A stretch of 35,297 bases of DNA from contig RFZJ01000040.1 of the NCBI GenBank assembly GCA_009920765.1, positions 1-35,297 of the forward strand, read 5' to 3'. How positions within the stretch are numbered: the first letter of the stretch is position 1; each line of letters opens with the position of its first letter. Both the position numbers and the translations under genes were made by a program. Source of the stretch: Planctomycetota bacterium. GTDB lineage: Bacteria; Planctomycetota; Planctomycetia; Gemmatales; Gemmataceae. Below are positions 16,482 through 24,194 of the stretch, piece after piece. The notes beneath the pieces are model-generated. The model saw only the letters and a program-made list of their open reading frames with translations. It had not been told where the DNA came from and searched no databases.

Positions 16482-16991
16482 TCACTCTTCGATCATTTCT
16501 TTGCAAGGCTGAACAAAGTAAGGACCGCCTGTCTTTTTATCCGCTGTCAACTTCTCTGCGTGTTCGTTGGCATCTTTCCTCTTGGGGTAATCAAATACTG
16601 CAACCCTCTGATTGGAATTACTGAACACTCCCCAGACAAGTTTCATACGCACAGATTTGGATGTCCGACTCTTACGGGGTTTCTTCTCTTTTGCGTCCTT
16701 CTTGGACTTCTTTAAAGCTTTCTTTTTCTTCTTCTTGGGGCGATCCTCGTCATCGCCATCCTCATCGTCTTCTGATTCAGGAAAGTCATCATCCGCAGAC
16801 TCATCATCGCCTTCATCATCGGCATCATCGCCATCCCCATCGTCATCATCATCGTAATCGTCGTCTTCATCCTCATCATCGTCCTCGTCTTCGAGGAGTT
16901 CTTCTTCTTCTTTAGCTTTAGCTTTTTTCCGATTTTCAGCGGCATCATTAGCAGCGCGTAAATCTTTTCGATTGGGAAGGCGGCGAGCCAT
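16482..16991 (-). CDS. Low-complexity acidic/basic protein with conserved C-terminal domain
   Basis: A 169-residue cytoplasmic protein with three zones. Residues 1-28 are basic and helical (MARRLPNRKDLRAANDAA). Residues 28-84 are almost entirely Asp/Glu, encoded by GAT/GAC/GAA runs that form a DNA microsatellite at about 16770-16890. Residues 86-113 are Lys/Arg-rich (PKKKKKKALKKSKKDAKEKK). The end, residues 115-169, is ordered: MKLVWGVFSNSNQRVAVFDY, then KRKDANEHAEKLTADKKTGG and YFVQPCKEMIEE. That C-terminal segment resembles short conserved planctomycete proteins of unknown function. The charge layout suggests binding to a nucleic acid or a basic protein, but that is only inference. The ATG at 16991 has a GGGGG run about nine bases upstream. 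The tract length may vary between strains because of its repeated codons. Confidence 0.8.
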   Translation of the reverse strand: MARRLPNRKDLRAANDAAENRKKAKAKEEEELLEDEDDDEDEDDDYDDDDDGDGDDADDEGDDESADDDFPESEDDEDGDDEDRPKKKKKKALKKSKKDAKEKKPRKSRTSKSVRMKLVWGVFSNSNQRVAVFDYPKRKDANEHAEKLTADKKTGGPYFVQPCKEMIEE

Positions 16992-17214
16992 GAATAATAC
17001 CCCCATACCAAGAAAACATAATGAACGTTGCAGAACAATTTTGCAACAGGTTAAGATGTCAAACTAGCAATTTTGAGCAATTCATTCAAGTTAGAGTCAG
17101 GGAATATTCACGATTTTTAGAGATATGGGGCGAATTAATGCTGAAACCGATAAGAATATTTCAAATGAACCCTTAATTTAGCCCTGGTTGCACAACAAGT
17201 GAACAAACAGAAAC

Positions 17215-17919
17215 CTATTTTTTGTCGTCCTTACGGCCACCATCTTCTCCTAAAACCTTTTCTAAAGTCCTTATGGCATCTGCAACACCTTCCATGCGAG
17301 GATGAATTTTAAGCGTATTTCTAAAAGCTTTAAGGGCAGATCGATGCTTTTTCATTTTCATGTAACTTTGCGCCATCCCCACTTGGGCACCAAAATGCCA
17401 GGGATTTAAATCCAATACCTTTTGACAATCAGCAATGGAATCCTCGTACTGTTTCATGCGAAAATAAATAATTGCCCTTTGATTGAGTGCTTCTGCAAAC
17501 TCCGGGGCCTTTTCGATCAATTTAGTCATGCTTTCCAAGGCTTTTTCCCGATCCCTTACCCTGGTGGCTCTTTGCAGTTCCGTATTATTTTCTTCACTAT
17601 CTGCTCTGAACCAAAGATTCCAAAGGCTGGCGGTCGCCATGTCTGCCACATCGTTGTCGCCATCATGCAATAACCTAGCCATGATTGGATTAGCTTCCAT
17701 GGTACCTAAAAGACCAAGGGCAAAAAGTGAGGCTTTTCGTGCTTCTGGAAACTTGTTATCTAAAAGCCTGATAAGGGTACCTTCGGTGTATTTTGCAAGC
17801 ACGCGTTTTTTGAAACGCTTTGTTGCTTTGAAATGACGCGCCCGCCATTCAGAAAAATCCTCCCCCTCGCGGGGGCTAGGCAGATCGGTAAAGTATTGGA
17901 CAAGAAGGGCCGAAGGCAT
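17215..17919 (-). CDS. HEAT-repeat and TPR-repeat protein
   Basis: A 234-residue soluble protein. The first half (about residues 45-110) is made of HEAT-like helices: GTLIRLLDNKFPEARKASLF, LGLLGTMEANPIMARLLHDG and NDVADMATASLWNLWFRA. The second half holds three tetratricopeptide repeats: ALESMTKLIEKAPEFAEAL, RAIIYFRMKQYEDSIADCQK with VLDLNPWHFGA, and AQSYMKMKKHRSALKAFRNT. Both repeat types mediate protein binding, and no catalytic motif is present. The ATG at 17919 has GAGGTGT upstream; the frame to 17979 adds a Cys/Arg-rich stretch unlike the rest. It lies between the acidic/basic protein and the tricorn-like protease on the same strand, with gaps above 200 bp on both sides, so an operon is not supported. 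Exact partner unknown. Confidence 0.85.
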   Translation of the reverse strand: MPSALLVQYFTDLPSPREGEDFSEWRARHFKATKRFKKRVLAKYTEGTLIRLLDNKFPEARKASLFALGLLGTMEANPIMARLLHDGDNDVADMATASLWNLWFRADSEENNTELQRATRVRDREKALESMTKLIEKAPEFAEALNQRAIIYFRMKQYEDSIADCQKVLDLNPWHFGAQVGMAQSYMKMKKHRSALKAFRNTLKIHPRMEGVADAIRTLEKVLGEDGGRKDDKK

Positions 17920-18188
17920 CGGACACCTCGATTTTTTATTGTTGAAACAACGCCACCTTTGGCACAAACACAACCGCATTCAAATCTCGCAAAACCTTTG
18001 ATTAAAAATCAAAGAGATTCACTTCATTTAGTCTATGATTACTTCCACTATTCAGCAAAGAGATTCAATCCCAAATAGTAAAAAACAAAAATTGATTTAA
18101 AATTCATCTTGCCAAGGCAGATGATTTTTATCTAATTCCCCACCCCTCTTGAATCCAAATTGAATATCTCAGGGCATGGGGTTTCGGA

Positions 18189-21100
18189 TTATTTCTTTTC
18201 CCGATTTTTCAAATTTCCCGATTTCATGTCCGTTAGAATGACATCTACAGCTTTTTGTAATTGTGCATCTATACCTTTTTTTAAATCTTCAGGCATTGGC
18301 TCAACAAAATAATCAGGAGCGACACCAACCGTATCCATATCCACGCCGGCATTGGTATAAACTCCAATCCTCGGGATTCTAAACGTTGATCCATCAATCA
18401 GCTTTGCACTGCCGGTACCGATTACCATGCCTCCGGTAGGTTGGCCAACCAACCTGCCCAGGCCAAGTGTTTTAAAGGCATTCGGGAAAATTTCGGCATC
18501 ACTATAAGATCTGTTGTTGATAAGAAGGACTACGGGCTTAGTCCACTTGCGATCATAGCTTCGTAAAACTGCGCCCTTATCGCCCTCGCGGTGTAAAAAT
18601 TTTGTATGTTCCTGCGCACCCAGGTAATTCAAAACCTGGTCATGGGTGAACCCGCCACCATTAAAACGAACATCCAACACCAATGCCTCCTTGTCAAAAT
18701 TATCTGAATAAAGAGCCCGAACAAATCTATCAAGGCCGGCATCATCCATGCTTGGAATGTGAATATACCCGACTCTGCCATTACTCATTTCCGCTACTTT
18801 TTTCGCATTCAAATTAACCCAGCGATCATAAAGCAACGGAACCATTCGATCCCGAAGAATGGGGGTGATTTCAACTGATCGTCGATTTTTGGCCTTGGGA
18901 TCGGAAGGTGTTTCAGGGCCAACGGATAAAACTACAGCTTCATCAATTTTTCCATTCAATAACTGGCTGACTTCAACCATGGGGTTAAGCTCCACCCCGT
19001 TGATTGCGAAAATAATTTCACCTGGTTTCAGATCTAATCCTCGCTTATCAGCGGGCCCGCGCTTAATTACCTCTCCAATTTTGAGCCCCCTGCCCCTGAA
19101 AGATTCATCGAACAAAATTCCCAAATCGGCTGTTTGTTCATCAGGAAAACCAGAAGTCATTTGCAAGCCAAGGTGGGAGGCATTCAATTCCCCCAGCATT
19201 AAAAATACAAGCGCCTGGAAATCCTCTTTCATAGGCACATGGCTTACCATGGGCCTGTATCTCTGGCGCACCATGCCCCAATCTGCCCCATGAAACTTTG
19301 CATCATAAAAATTATCTGCAAGCAACCGCCAGCATTGATCAAATATTTCAAGGTTTTCCTCCTCTGCCTTGATCATCATCTTGATGCGAAAAGAAACAGA
19401 ACCCAAATCCGCACCCGGTAATGTAGAAGAAGCTCTTGCAGTGCGAAGACTACCGTTACCATCCCTGAAATAAATAAGATCGGTGGTCCTCTTGGACCAA
19501 TAAATCCCCTGCGGTTTTACCAAACCTGTAGAAAGTTTGGTGACTTGGCCACCAGCAACGGAAGCAACCCAAAGCTCATCACCCGACCGGAAGGCAATTT
19601 TGGAACCACTAGGGGAAATGGCGGCGTCTGTGGTGTTCATTGTTCCAACAGCATTAACCCTGGAATGAATTTCGTCAAAGTCGATTGCGCCCGAGTCCAA
19701 CATGGTTTTTGAATTGGCAACAGGTTTTTGCATCTCCATGACAAACAAGCCGGGGGTATTTCTGCGCTCGCTGACAAAGGCGATTCTTTTGCCATCGGTA
19801 CTCCACGTAGGGGAATAATTGGCGGTGGCATATCGAGTGATATTTTTTGGGGGATTCTCTTTCGTGGGGCCGGCTGCGGGAATGATAAACAACTCGCTCG
19901 CAAATGATCCATCCCTTCGGGAATACACAATCCACTTCCCATCAGGAGACCAGGAATACTCCGTGATCATTGAAATTGATACGACTTCTTTTTGTTCAGC
20001 ACCATCAAGGTTCATGCTCCACAATTTTCCCGCCCTCAGGAAGTAGATTTTTTTTCCATCAGGTGAAAATGTCAAACTCGATTCAGGCTTCTCATCGTTG
20101 GTGATTTGCTTGGCTTTGAACTGGTGTGCTTCAATAAACTTTGGATGCTCTGCATCAGCGGATTCCAGGAGAAAAACCTCGACTCTTCCTGTGCGATCAG
20201 AAAGATCATCTGCTGGTGTATCTGTCAATCTAACGGGCTTTCCCGATCCAGAAATTCCCATGCGGTAAAGGTCGCCATGAACTCCAAAAATAACCAAAGA
20301 TTCCTCCTTATTGAAGGCAAATTCAGAGGCGTTTTGGGTGAAAGTCACAAGGCGGTCAGTGTTGGTCTTATCATCTGCGAGGGCCTTGATTTTTATTTTT
20401 CGTGAATTGTTTGGGTCGGCAGTGTCAACAATGCAGATATCCGGGCCGCATTCATAAACGATGGAAGCGCCATTGGCACTGATGCGCGCCTTACGAACTC
20501 CTTCAGAAGTGTGGTTGGTAATTTTAACAGGTTTGGCGCCCGCCTTGTTTTCCACACGAACAATATTGGAAGGGTTTCCAAAAGCCTCACTTACATAATA
20601 AATTGCATTCCCATTCTGGCCCCACATCGGGGAAGAATCCTGGCCATTAAAATCAGTGATTTTTTTGTTGTTTGTCCCATCAAGATTGGCAATCCACAAA
20701 TCATCATTAGAGGAACCTCTATATCCTTTTCTGTACCATGCACCCGGCCCGCGGGTATAGGCAATCAAATTCCCGGCTGGATTAATTGTGCCATCCTTGG
20801 CTTCATCAAAGGTGATGCGGATTGGTTGTCCCCCTTCGATGGAAACCAAATAAAGATTGGAAAACCCCGGATAACCCAACCCCCTGTTGGATGAAAATAA
20901 CACCGATTTGGAATCAGGACTCCATCCACACACAATGTCATTTGCAGAATCAAATGTAAGCCTCTTGGATTTTCCGCCTTGGGCGGGAATGATGAAGCAA
21001 TCATAACTACCATGCCTGTTCGAACTAAAAGCAATGAATTTTCCATCAGGGCTGAAAGCAGGTTGAAAATCATGCGCGGTATGAATGGTGAGTGGTCTTG

Positions 21101-21263
21101 CATTACCACCCGTGGCGTCAACAGTCCAGATATCCCCCAGATAACTGAAAACCACTGTTTTGGCATCAGGTGAAATATCAGGCGTCCGTGGAAAAAGAAT
21201 GGACTCCTGTCCAAATGCGAAACCAGGGATTAAAAACAAGCAAAAAGAAATAAAACGAAGCAT
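18189..21263 (-). CDS. Tricorn-like protease (PD40 propeller, PDZ, S41 peptidase)
   Basis: A 1024-residue exported protease. A signal peptide (MLRFISFCLFLIPGFAFGQ) is followed by a long series of PD40/WD40-like blades (FPRTPDISPDAKTVVFSYLG, AFSPDGKFIAFSSNRHG and TFSPDGKKIYFLRAG are typical). Next come a helical region with the expected catalytic His (LGELNASHLGLQ), a PDZ domain (IKRGPADKRGLDLKPGEIIF) and an S41 core with VLDVRFNGGG and NNRSYSDAEIF, where Ser921 is the likely nucleophile. Tricorn cuts peptides released by larger proteases; planctomycete members are periplasmic or surface proteins judging by their signals. In the final motif, VDMDTVGVAPD, an Asp (about 977) stands where many homologues have Glu. 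The ATG at 21263 has GAGG eight bases upstream; the frame to 21305 is not needed. It stands alone, with gaps of 269 and 164 bp to its neighbours. Confidence 0.92.
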   Translation of the reverse strand: MLRFISFCLFLIPGFAFGQESILFPRTPDISPDAKTVVFSYLGDIWTVDATGGNARPLTIHTAHDFQPAFSPDGKFIAFSSNRHGSYDCFIIPAQGGKSKRLTFDSANDIVCGWSPDSKSVLFSSNRGLGYPGFSNLYLVSIEGGQPIRITFDEAKDGTINPAGNLIAYTRGPGAWYRKGYRGSSNDDLWIANLDGTNNKKITDFNGQDSSPMWGQNGNAIYYVSEAFGNPSNIVRVENKAGAKPVKITNHTSEGVRKARISANGASIVYECGPDICIVDTADPNNSRKIKIKALADDKTNTDRLVTFTQNASEFAFNKEESLVIFGVHGDLYRMGISGSGKPVRLTDTPADDLSDRTGRVEVFLLESADAEHPKFIEAHQFKAKQITNDEKPESSLTFSPDGKKIYFLRAGKLWSMNLDGAEQKEVVSISMITEYSWSPDGKWIVYSRRDGSFASELFIIPAAGPTKENPPKNITRYATANYSPTWSTDGKRIAFVSERRNTPGLFVMEMQKPVANSKTMLDSGAIDFDEIHSRVNAVGTMNTTDAAISPSGSKIAFRSGDELWVASVAGGQVTKLSTGLVKPQGIYWSKRTTDLIYFRDGNGSLRTARASSTLPGADLGSVSFRIKMMIKAEEENLEIFDQCWRLLADNFYDAKFHGADWGMVRQRYRPMVSHVPMKEDFQALVFLMLGELNASHLGLQMTSGFPDEQTADLGILFDESFRGRGLKIGEVIKRGPADKRGLDLKPGEIIFAINGVELNPMVEVSQLLNGKIDEAVVLSVGPETPSDPKAKNRRSVEITPILRDRMVPLLYDRWVNLNAKKVAEMSNGRVGYIHIPSMDDAGLDRFVRALYSDNFDKEALVLDVRFNGGGFTHDQVLNYLGAQEHTKFLHREGDKGAVLRSYDRKWTKPVVLLINNRSYSDAEIFPNAFKTLGLGRLVGQPTGGMVIGTGSAKLIDGSTFRIPRIGVYTNAGVDMDTVGVAPDYFVEPMPEDLKKGIDAQLQKAVDVILTDMKSGNLKNREKK

Positions 21264-21427
21264 GGGAAACCTCAGAGGCAGGGATGCTTTTAAGAAAAAA
21301 ATCAAGGTTTCTTCAAATTAAAGGAATATTGCCCCGATATCAATTTAAACCTTGGATAAAGCAAGGGAAAGAGCATCGATTATAACGATAGCAAGGATCG
21401 AAACCAATTAAAGGTATAGAATCCAAC

Positions 21428-22024
21428 TTAGGAAATTGGGGGGGCAGAACTTTTTGAATTTTCTTTAGGTGAACGGAAAGCCAGCAGCATTAGCAGGATT
21501 GCCCCGCCCACCAACCAGCAATCAGCGAGATTGAAAACTGGCCAATCGAAAAGATAATTCCAATGGAGAAAATCTCTGACGCCATTGAATACCAGCCTGT
21601 CATAAAAATTGCCCAAGGTACCGCCTAAAATAAATCCCAAAGCTATGGAAAGCGCCAAGTCAATTGTTGATCCTTTTTGGGAGCTCCAAAAAATGATTGC
21701 CATTGCAGCAGCACAACTAATGACCGCAAAAAGGCCGTTGGCAAGGCTTTGATGATTGCCAAGAAATCCAAAAAGAGCGCCTTGGTTCACATAGGGAATG
21801 GGATTCCCGCGTGAATCTTTTTTCATTTGTCGGGTTTCCATGTCGTATTGAAACTGGGCCACAAGTTGGAAACCACCATTTTGCTGCGATTGAAATAAAC
21901 TATGAACGTGGTTGGATGCGGGATCACTCAGCATATCAAAAATGAAATACTTGGAGGATTGGTCTGCAGCAAGGCTGAAAACAGCAAGAATCCAGAAAAG
22001 AATACGATTTAAGGTTTCCGACAT
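21428..22024 (-). CDS. lspA: Lipoprotein signal peptidase (signal peptidase II)
   Basis: A 198-residue inner-membrane aspartyl protease that removes signal peptides from diacylglyceryl-modified prolipoproteins. Landmarks are AADQSSK at the end of helix 1, NQGALFGFLG (family NxGAaFG), and the two catalytic Asp blocks GNFYDRL (Asp142) and WPVFNLAD (Asp168), with VRDFL between. Four membrane helices are visible. The protein is about 35 residues longer than typical LspA because of an insert between helix 1 and NQGALFG (residues ~31-75), which includes FQYDMETRQMKKDSRGNP. The ATG at 22024 has AGGA ten bases upstream. It is divergent from the second ECF sigma gene across a 186-bp gap. Its substrates would include the small lipoprotein encoded at 28923. 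Confidence 0.94.
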   Translation of the reverse strand: MSETLNRILFWILAVFSLAADQSSKYFIFDMLSDPASNHVHSLFQSQQNGGFQLVAQFQYDMETRQMKKDSRGNPIPYVNQGALFGFLGNHQSLANGLFAVISCAAAMAIIFWSSQKGSTIDLALSIALGFILGGTLGNFYDRLVFNGVRDFLHWNYLFDWPVFNLADCWLVGGAILLMLLAFRSPKENSKSSAPPIS

Positions 22025-22210
22025 TTATCTATGATCCTAAACATCATTAATGTTTCTCAACCACAACCAATTGTGATACTGTAATACCTGATATGATGAA
22101 TTCCCCCAAGTGCAATTCGCCTTGGGAATTAGTACAATATAGCAGTTCGTTTGCAAAAACCATCTGTATTTTTTGATCTTGCGGATGGTTGTGTATTTAG
22201 AAAGGTGATT

Positions 22211-22861
22211 ATGGTTTCCCTGGATGAAAACTTGCTCGTAAAAAAAATACAGGAAGGAGACCAACTTGCATGGAGCGAACTGGTATTAAGGTATGAAGGC
22301 AGGCTCACCAATTATGCACAAGGCAAAATCAAGGATCATGCATCGTGTCAGGATTTGGTGCAGGAAGCGTTTTTGGGGTTCCTTTCAAAAATTAATAATT
22401 TTGATGCATCAAGAAGCATACAAAGCTATCTATTTGGCATTCTTTCCAACAAAATCACAGACTTGCTAAGAAGCCAGGGCAAATCGCGAACCGTAGAGAC
22501 CCCCGTGGATAGCTCAGGAAATCATAAAGTCAGCCCTTTTATAGACCCCGCAATGGGCGCATCCACCTGGTACAGGGGTGATGAAAAGAAAAAACTTGAA
22601 AATCTGGCACTCACCAAATGCCTTATCCTCTTGATCAACGAACTCATCCAAAAAAAAGAATACATCAAGCTAAAAGCAATTGAATTACTTTTTGTAAATG
22701 CCTTAAGCAACAAGGATGCTGCAATTATCCTTGGTATCAGCAACCGAACTGTTGCTTCTTATCGATTTTTTGCAATTAATTTCATCATTGACAACTTGAA
22801 GGAATTAAATCTCTCTCCAGATGTATTTCCCGAATTTTTTGAACAGGATTCTGAATCATGA
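22211..22861 (+). CDS. ECF-type RNA polymerase sigma factor
   Basis: A 216-residue sigma-70 family protein with regions 2 and 4. Region 2: AWSELVLRYEGRLTNYAQGK, CQDLVQEAFLGFLSKINNF and SIQSYLFGILSNKITDLLRS. Region 4: AIELLFVNALSNKDAAIILG and ISNRTVASYRFFAINFII, the helix-turn-helix. The linker between them, about residues 93-145, is longer than in minimal ECF factors and polar (VETPVDSSGNHKVSPFIDPA). This matches the style of planctomycete-specific ECF groups. The ATG at 22211 has AAAGGTG six bases upstream; the frame back to 22151 is unsupported. Its TGA overlaps the start of the next gene by four bases (ATGA), so the two are coupled. The partner is a soluble anti-sigma-like protein, a common regulatory layout. 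Confidence 0.88.
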   Translation: MVSLDENLLVKKIQEGDQLAWSELVLRYEGRLTNYAQGKIKDHASCQDLVQEAFLGFLSKINNFDASRSIQSYLFGILSNKITDLLRSQGKSRTVETPVDSSGNHKVSPFIDPAMGASTWYRGDEKKKLENLALTKCLILLINELIQKKEYIKLKAIELLFVNALSNKDAAIILGISNRTVASYRFFAINFIIDNLKELNLSPDVFPEFFEQDSES

Positions 22862-23265
22862 CCATTTCAAAGCCCGTTCTTGATGCATTCATTGATGACC
22901 ACCTTAGCGAACAGGAAACCATCCGTGTGGAAAAAGCTGTCAGGGAATCCCCGGAATTACAAGCTCAACTTTCAAGTATCATTGCAAGTCGGGACATGGG
23001 CGATCATTCCATAGGGGCAATCTGGAGACGGGAACACCTTAGCTGCCCAACCAGGGAGGAATTGCTCAGCTATAAAGATGAAGCCCTCGACCCCATGAGA
23101 CTAGATTACATCAAATTTCACCTTGAAACCGTTGGTTGCAAAGCCTGCAAGGCGAACTTATCCGACTTAATTCCCAGTAGTAATTCAAACACAGATCCCG
23201 CCATCATGAAAAAGCACCTGCAATTTCTGGAAAACAGCAAAGTTCTTCTTCCTAAAAGGCCATGA
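22858..23265 (+). CDS. Soluble zinc-type anti-sigma-like protein
   Basis: A 135-residue protein overlapping the sigma gene by four bases. The N-terminal part (LDAFIDDHLSEQETIRVEKA; RESPELQAQLSSII) resembles the opening helix of anti-sigma proteins that measure residue blocks against the sigma factor. The second half, CPTREELLSYKDEALDP followed by HLETVGCKACKANL, recalls the zinc-binding anti-sigma (zf-HC2) fold, which normally reads HxxxCxxC. Here the spacing is H-x5-C-x2-C, so the site is non-standard. No membrane helix is present, so it would act in the cytoplasm, unlike the membrane partner at 9910-10911. The sigma-inhibiting role is inferred from fold hints and coupling. The start follows from the ATGA overlap. 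Confidence 0.7.
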   Translation: MTISKPVLDAFIDDHLSEQETIRVEKAVRESPELQAQLSSIIASRDMGDHSIGAIWRREHLSCPTREELLSYKDEALDPMRLDYIKFHLETVGCKACKANLSDLIPSSNSNTDPAIMKKHLQFLENSKVLLPKRP

Positions 23266-23311
23266 ACATCCCTGGCACATTTTCCGCGACACACATTCTT
23301 TTAAGACCCTG

Positions 23312-23332
23312 ATCTTTCATTATTAAATTCTT
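23312..23332 (+). repeat. AT-rich 21-bp element, copy 2 of 2
   Basis: ATCTTTyATTATTAArTTCTT with y=C and r=A. It is 19/21 identical to the copy at 10953-10973 and lies 47 bp past the anti-sigma stop, upstream of the exported methyltransferase gene. Confidence 0.35.
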
Positions 23333-23367
23333 TTAGCTTGTGATAGATTCTACTTTGATCAATTGAA

Positions 23368-23376
23368 TGCTAGAAT
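23368..23376 (+). promoter_or_regulatory. Possible extended -10 promoter for the methyltransferase gene
   Basis: TGCTAGAAT, the same nonamer as before metG, lies 62 bp before the start codon. No clear -35 box. Confidence 0.3.
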
Positions 23377-23438
23377 GGTGTTCAAGTTGAAATCAGATGA
23401 AACGGAACATTCCCAGGATTTTATAACAGGGGACACCA

Positions 23439-24179
23439 ATGCTGTTACGAACCTTTTTAACCTGCCTTGCCTTGATATATTCTACAAACGCCTTCGCACA
23501 AACCACCAAAACAGATTCTCTTTACGAAGAACGCAAAGTCCACGACCCAAATGGTATAGGAAAGTTTTTCAAAGGCCGCGAAATCGCCCATGTAATGGGT
23601 TATCAAGCTGCGGGTTGGCTTGAACGACCCGAACGCGAAAAAGAAGAAAACACAACCAAACTCATCGAATCCCTCAAACTAAAACCACACATGGTTGTTG
23701 CAGATGTGGGAGCAGGCAGCGGTTATCTCTCTTTTCGCATGGCTCCACTTCTTCCCAAAGGAAAAGTTCTTGCAGTCGACATACAGAAAGAAATGATCAA
23801 AATCATCAATGCCAAATCCAAACAGAAAACCCTCCAGAATGTCGAAACCATTCTCAGCACAGAAAAAGATCCCAAACTTCCTGAAAACAGCGTCGACATG
23901 ATTATCATGGTTGATGTCTACCATGAATTCGCTTTCCCTTTTGAAATGACCCAAGCCATGTGCAAAGCTTTACGCAAAGGGGGCACCATGGTTTTTGTTG
24001 AGTTCCGCGGTGAGGACCCCGAAGTTCCAATCAAACTGGTTCATAAGATGACTGAAAAACAAGTCATCCTTGAAATGAGAGACCAAAATCTCAAGCACAA
24101 GGAAACCATTGGAGTTTTACCCTGGCAACATATCATTATCTTTGAGAAAACTGATTCTCCATCCAGCAACACCAAATAA
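23439..24179 (+). CDS. Class I SAM-dependent methyltransferase with signal peptide
   Basis: A 246-residue Rossmann-fold methyltransferase. It starts with a Sec signal peptide (MLLRTFLTCLALIYSTNAFA), then a family-specific segment (REIAHVMGYQAAGWLERPER), then motif I (VVADVGAGSGYLSFRMA), the acidic loop after strand 2 (VLAVDIQKEMI), IIMVDVYHEF as motif IV and GGTMVFVEFRGED near the end. These are the S-adenosylmethionine-binding features of class I enzymes. SAM is cytoplasmic, so an exported member is puzzling; either the leader is an anchor or the protein acts on a target at the membrane. AGGGGA sits six bases before the ATG. The gene lies 15 bp ahead of pyrB and may share its transcript. No specific substrate can be named. 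Confidence 0.85.
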   Translation: MLLRTFLTCLALIYSTNAFAQTTKTDSLYEERKVHDPNGIGKFFKGREIAHVMGYQAAGWLERPEREKEENTTKLIESLKLKPHMVVADVGAGSGYLSFRMAPLLPKGKVLAVDIQKEMIKIINAKSKQKTLQNVETILSTEKDPKLPENSVDMIIMVDVYHEFAFPFEMTQAMCKALRKGGTMVFVEFRGEDPEVPIKLVHKMTEKQVILEMRDQNLKHKETIGVLPWQHIIIFEKTDSPSSNTK

Positions 24180-24194
24180 TTCAGGACACCCGAT

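Noticed and set aside
16612..16915. Plus-strand frames opposite the Asp/Glu tract (Ser/His-rich)
   Set aside because: They are shadows of the repetitive minus-strand coding sequence.
17034..17062. TTGACA box on the minus strand (17057-17062) before the acidic/basic protein gene
   Set aside because: The -10 at the right spacing (ATTGTT) is poor, and a nearby GTTGCA/TGCAAC repeat is short.
18104..18124. TCATC..GATGA hairpin after the tricorn-like gene as a terminator
   Set aside because: The stem is interrupted and the following minus-strand sequence has only short T-runs, so support is too weak to list.
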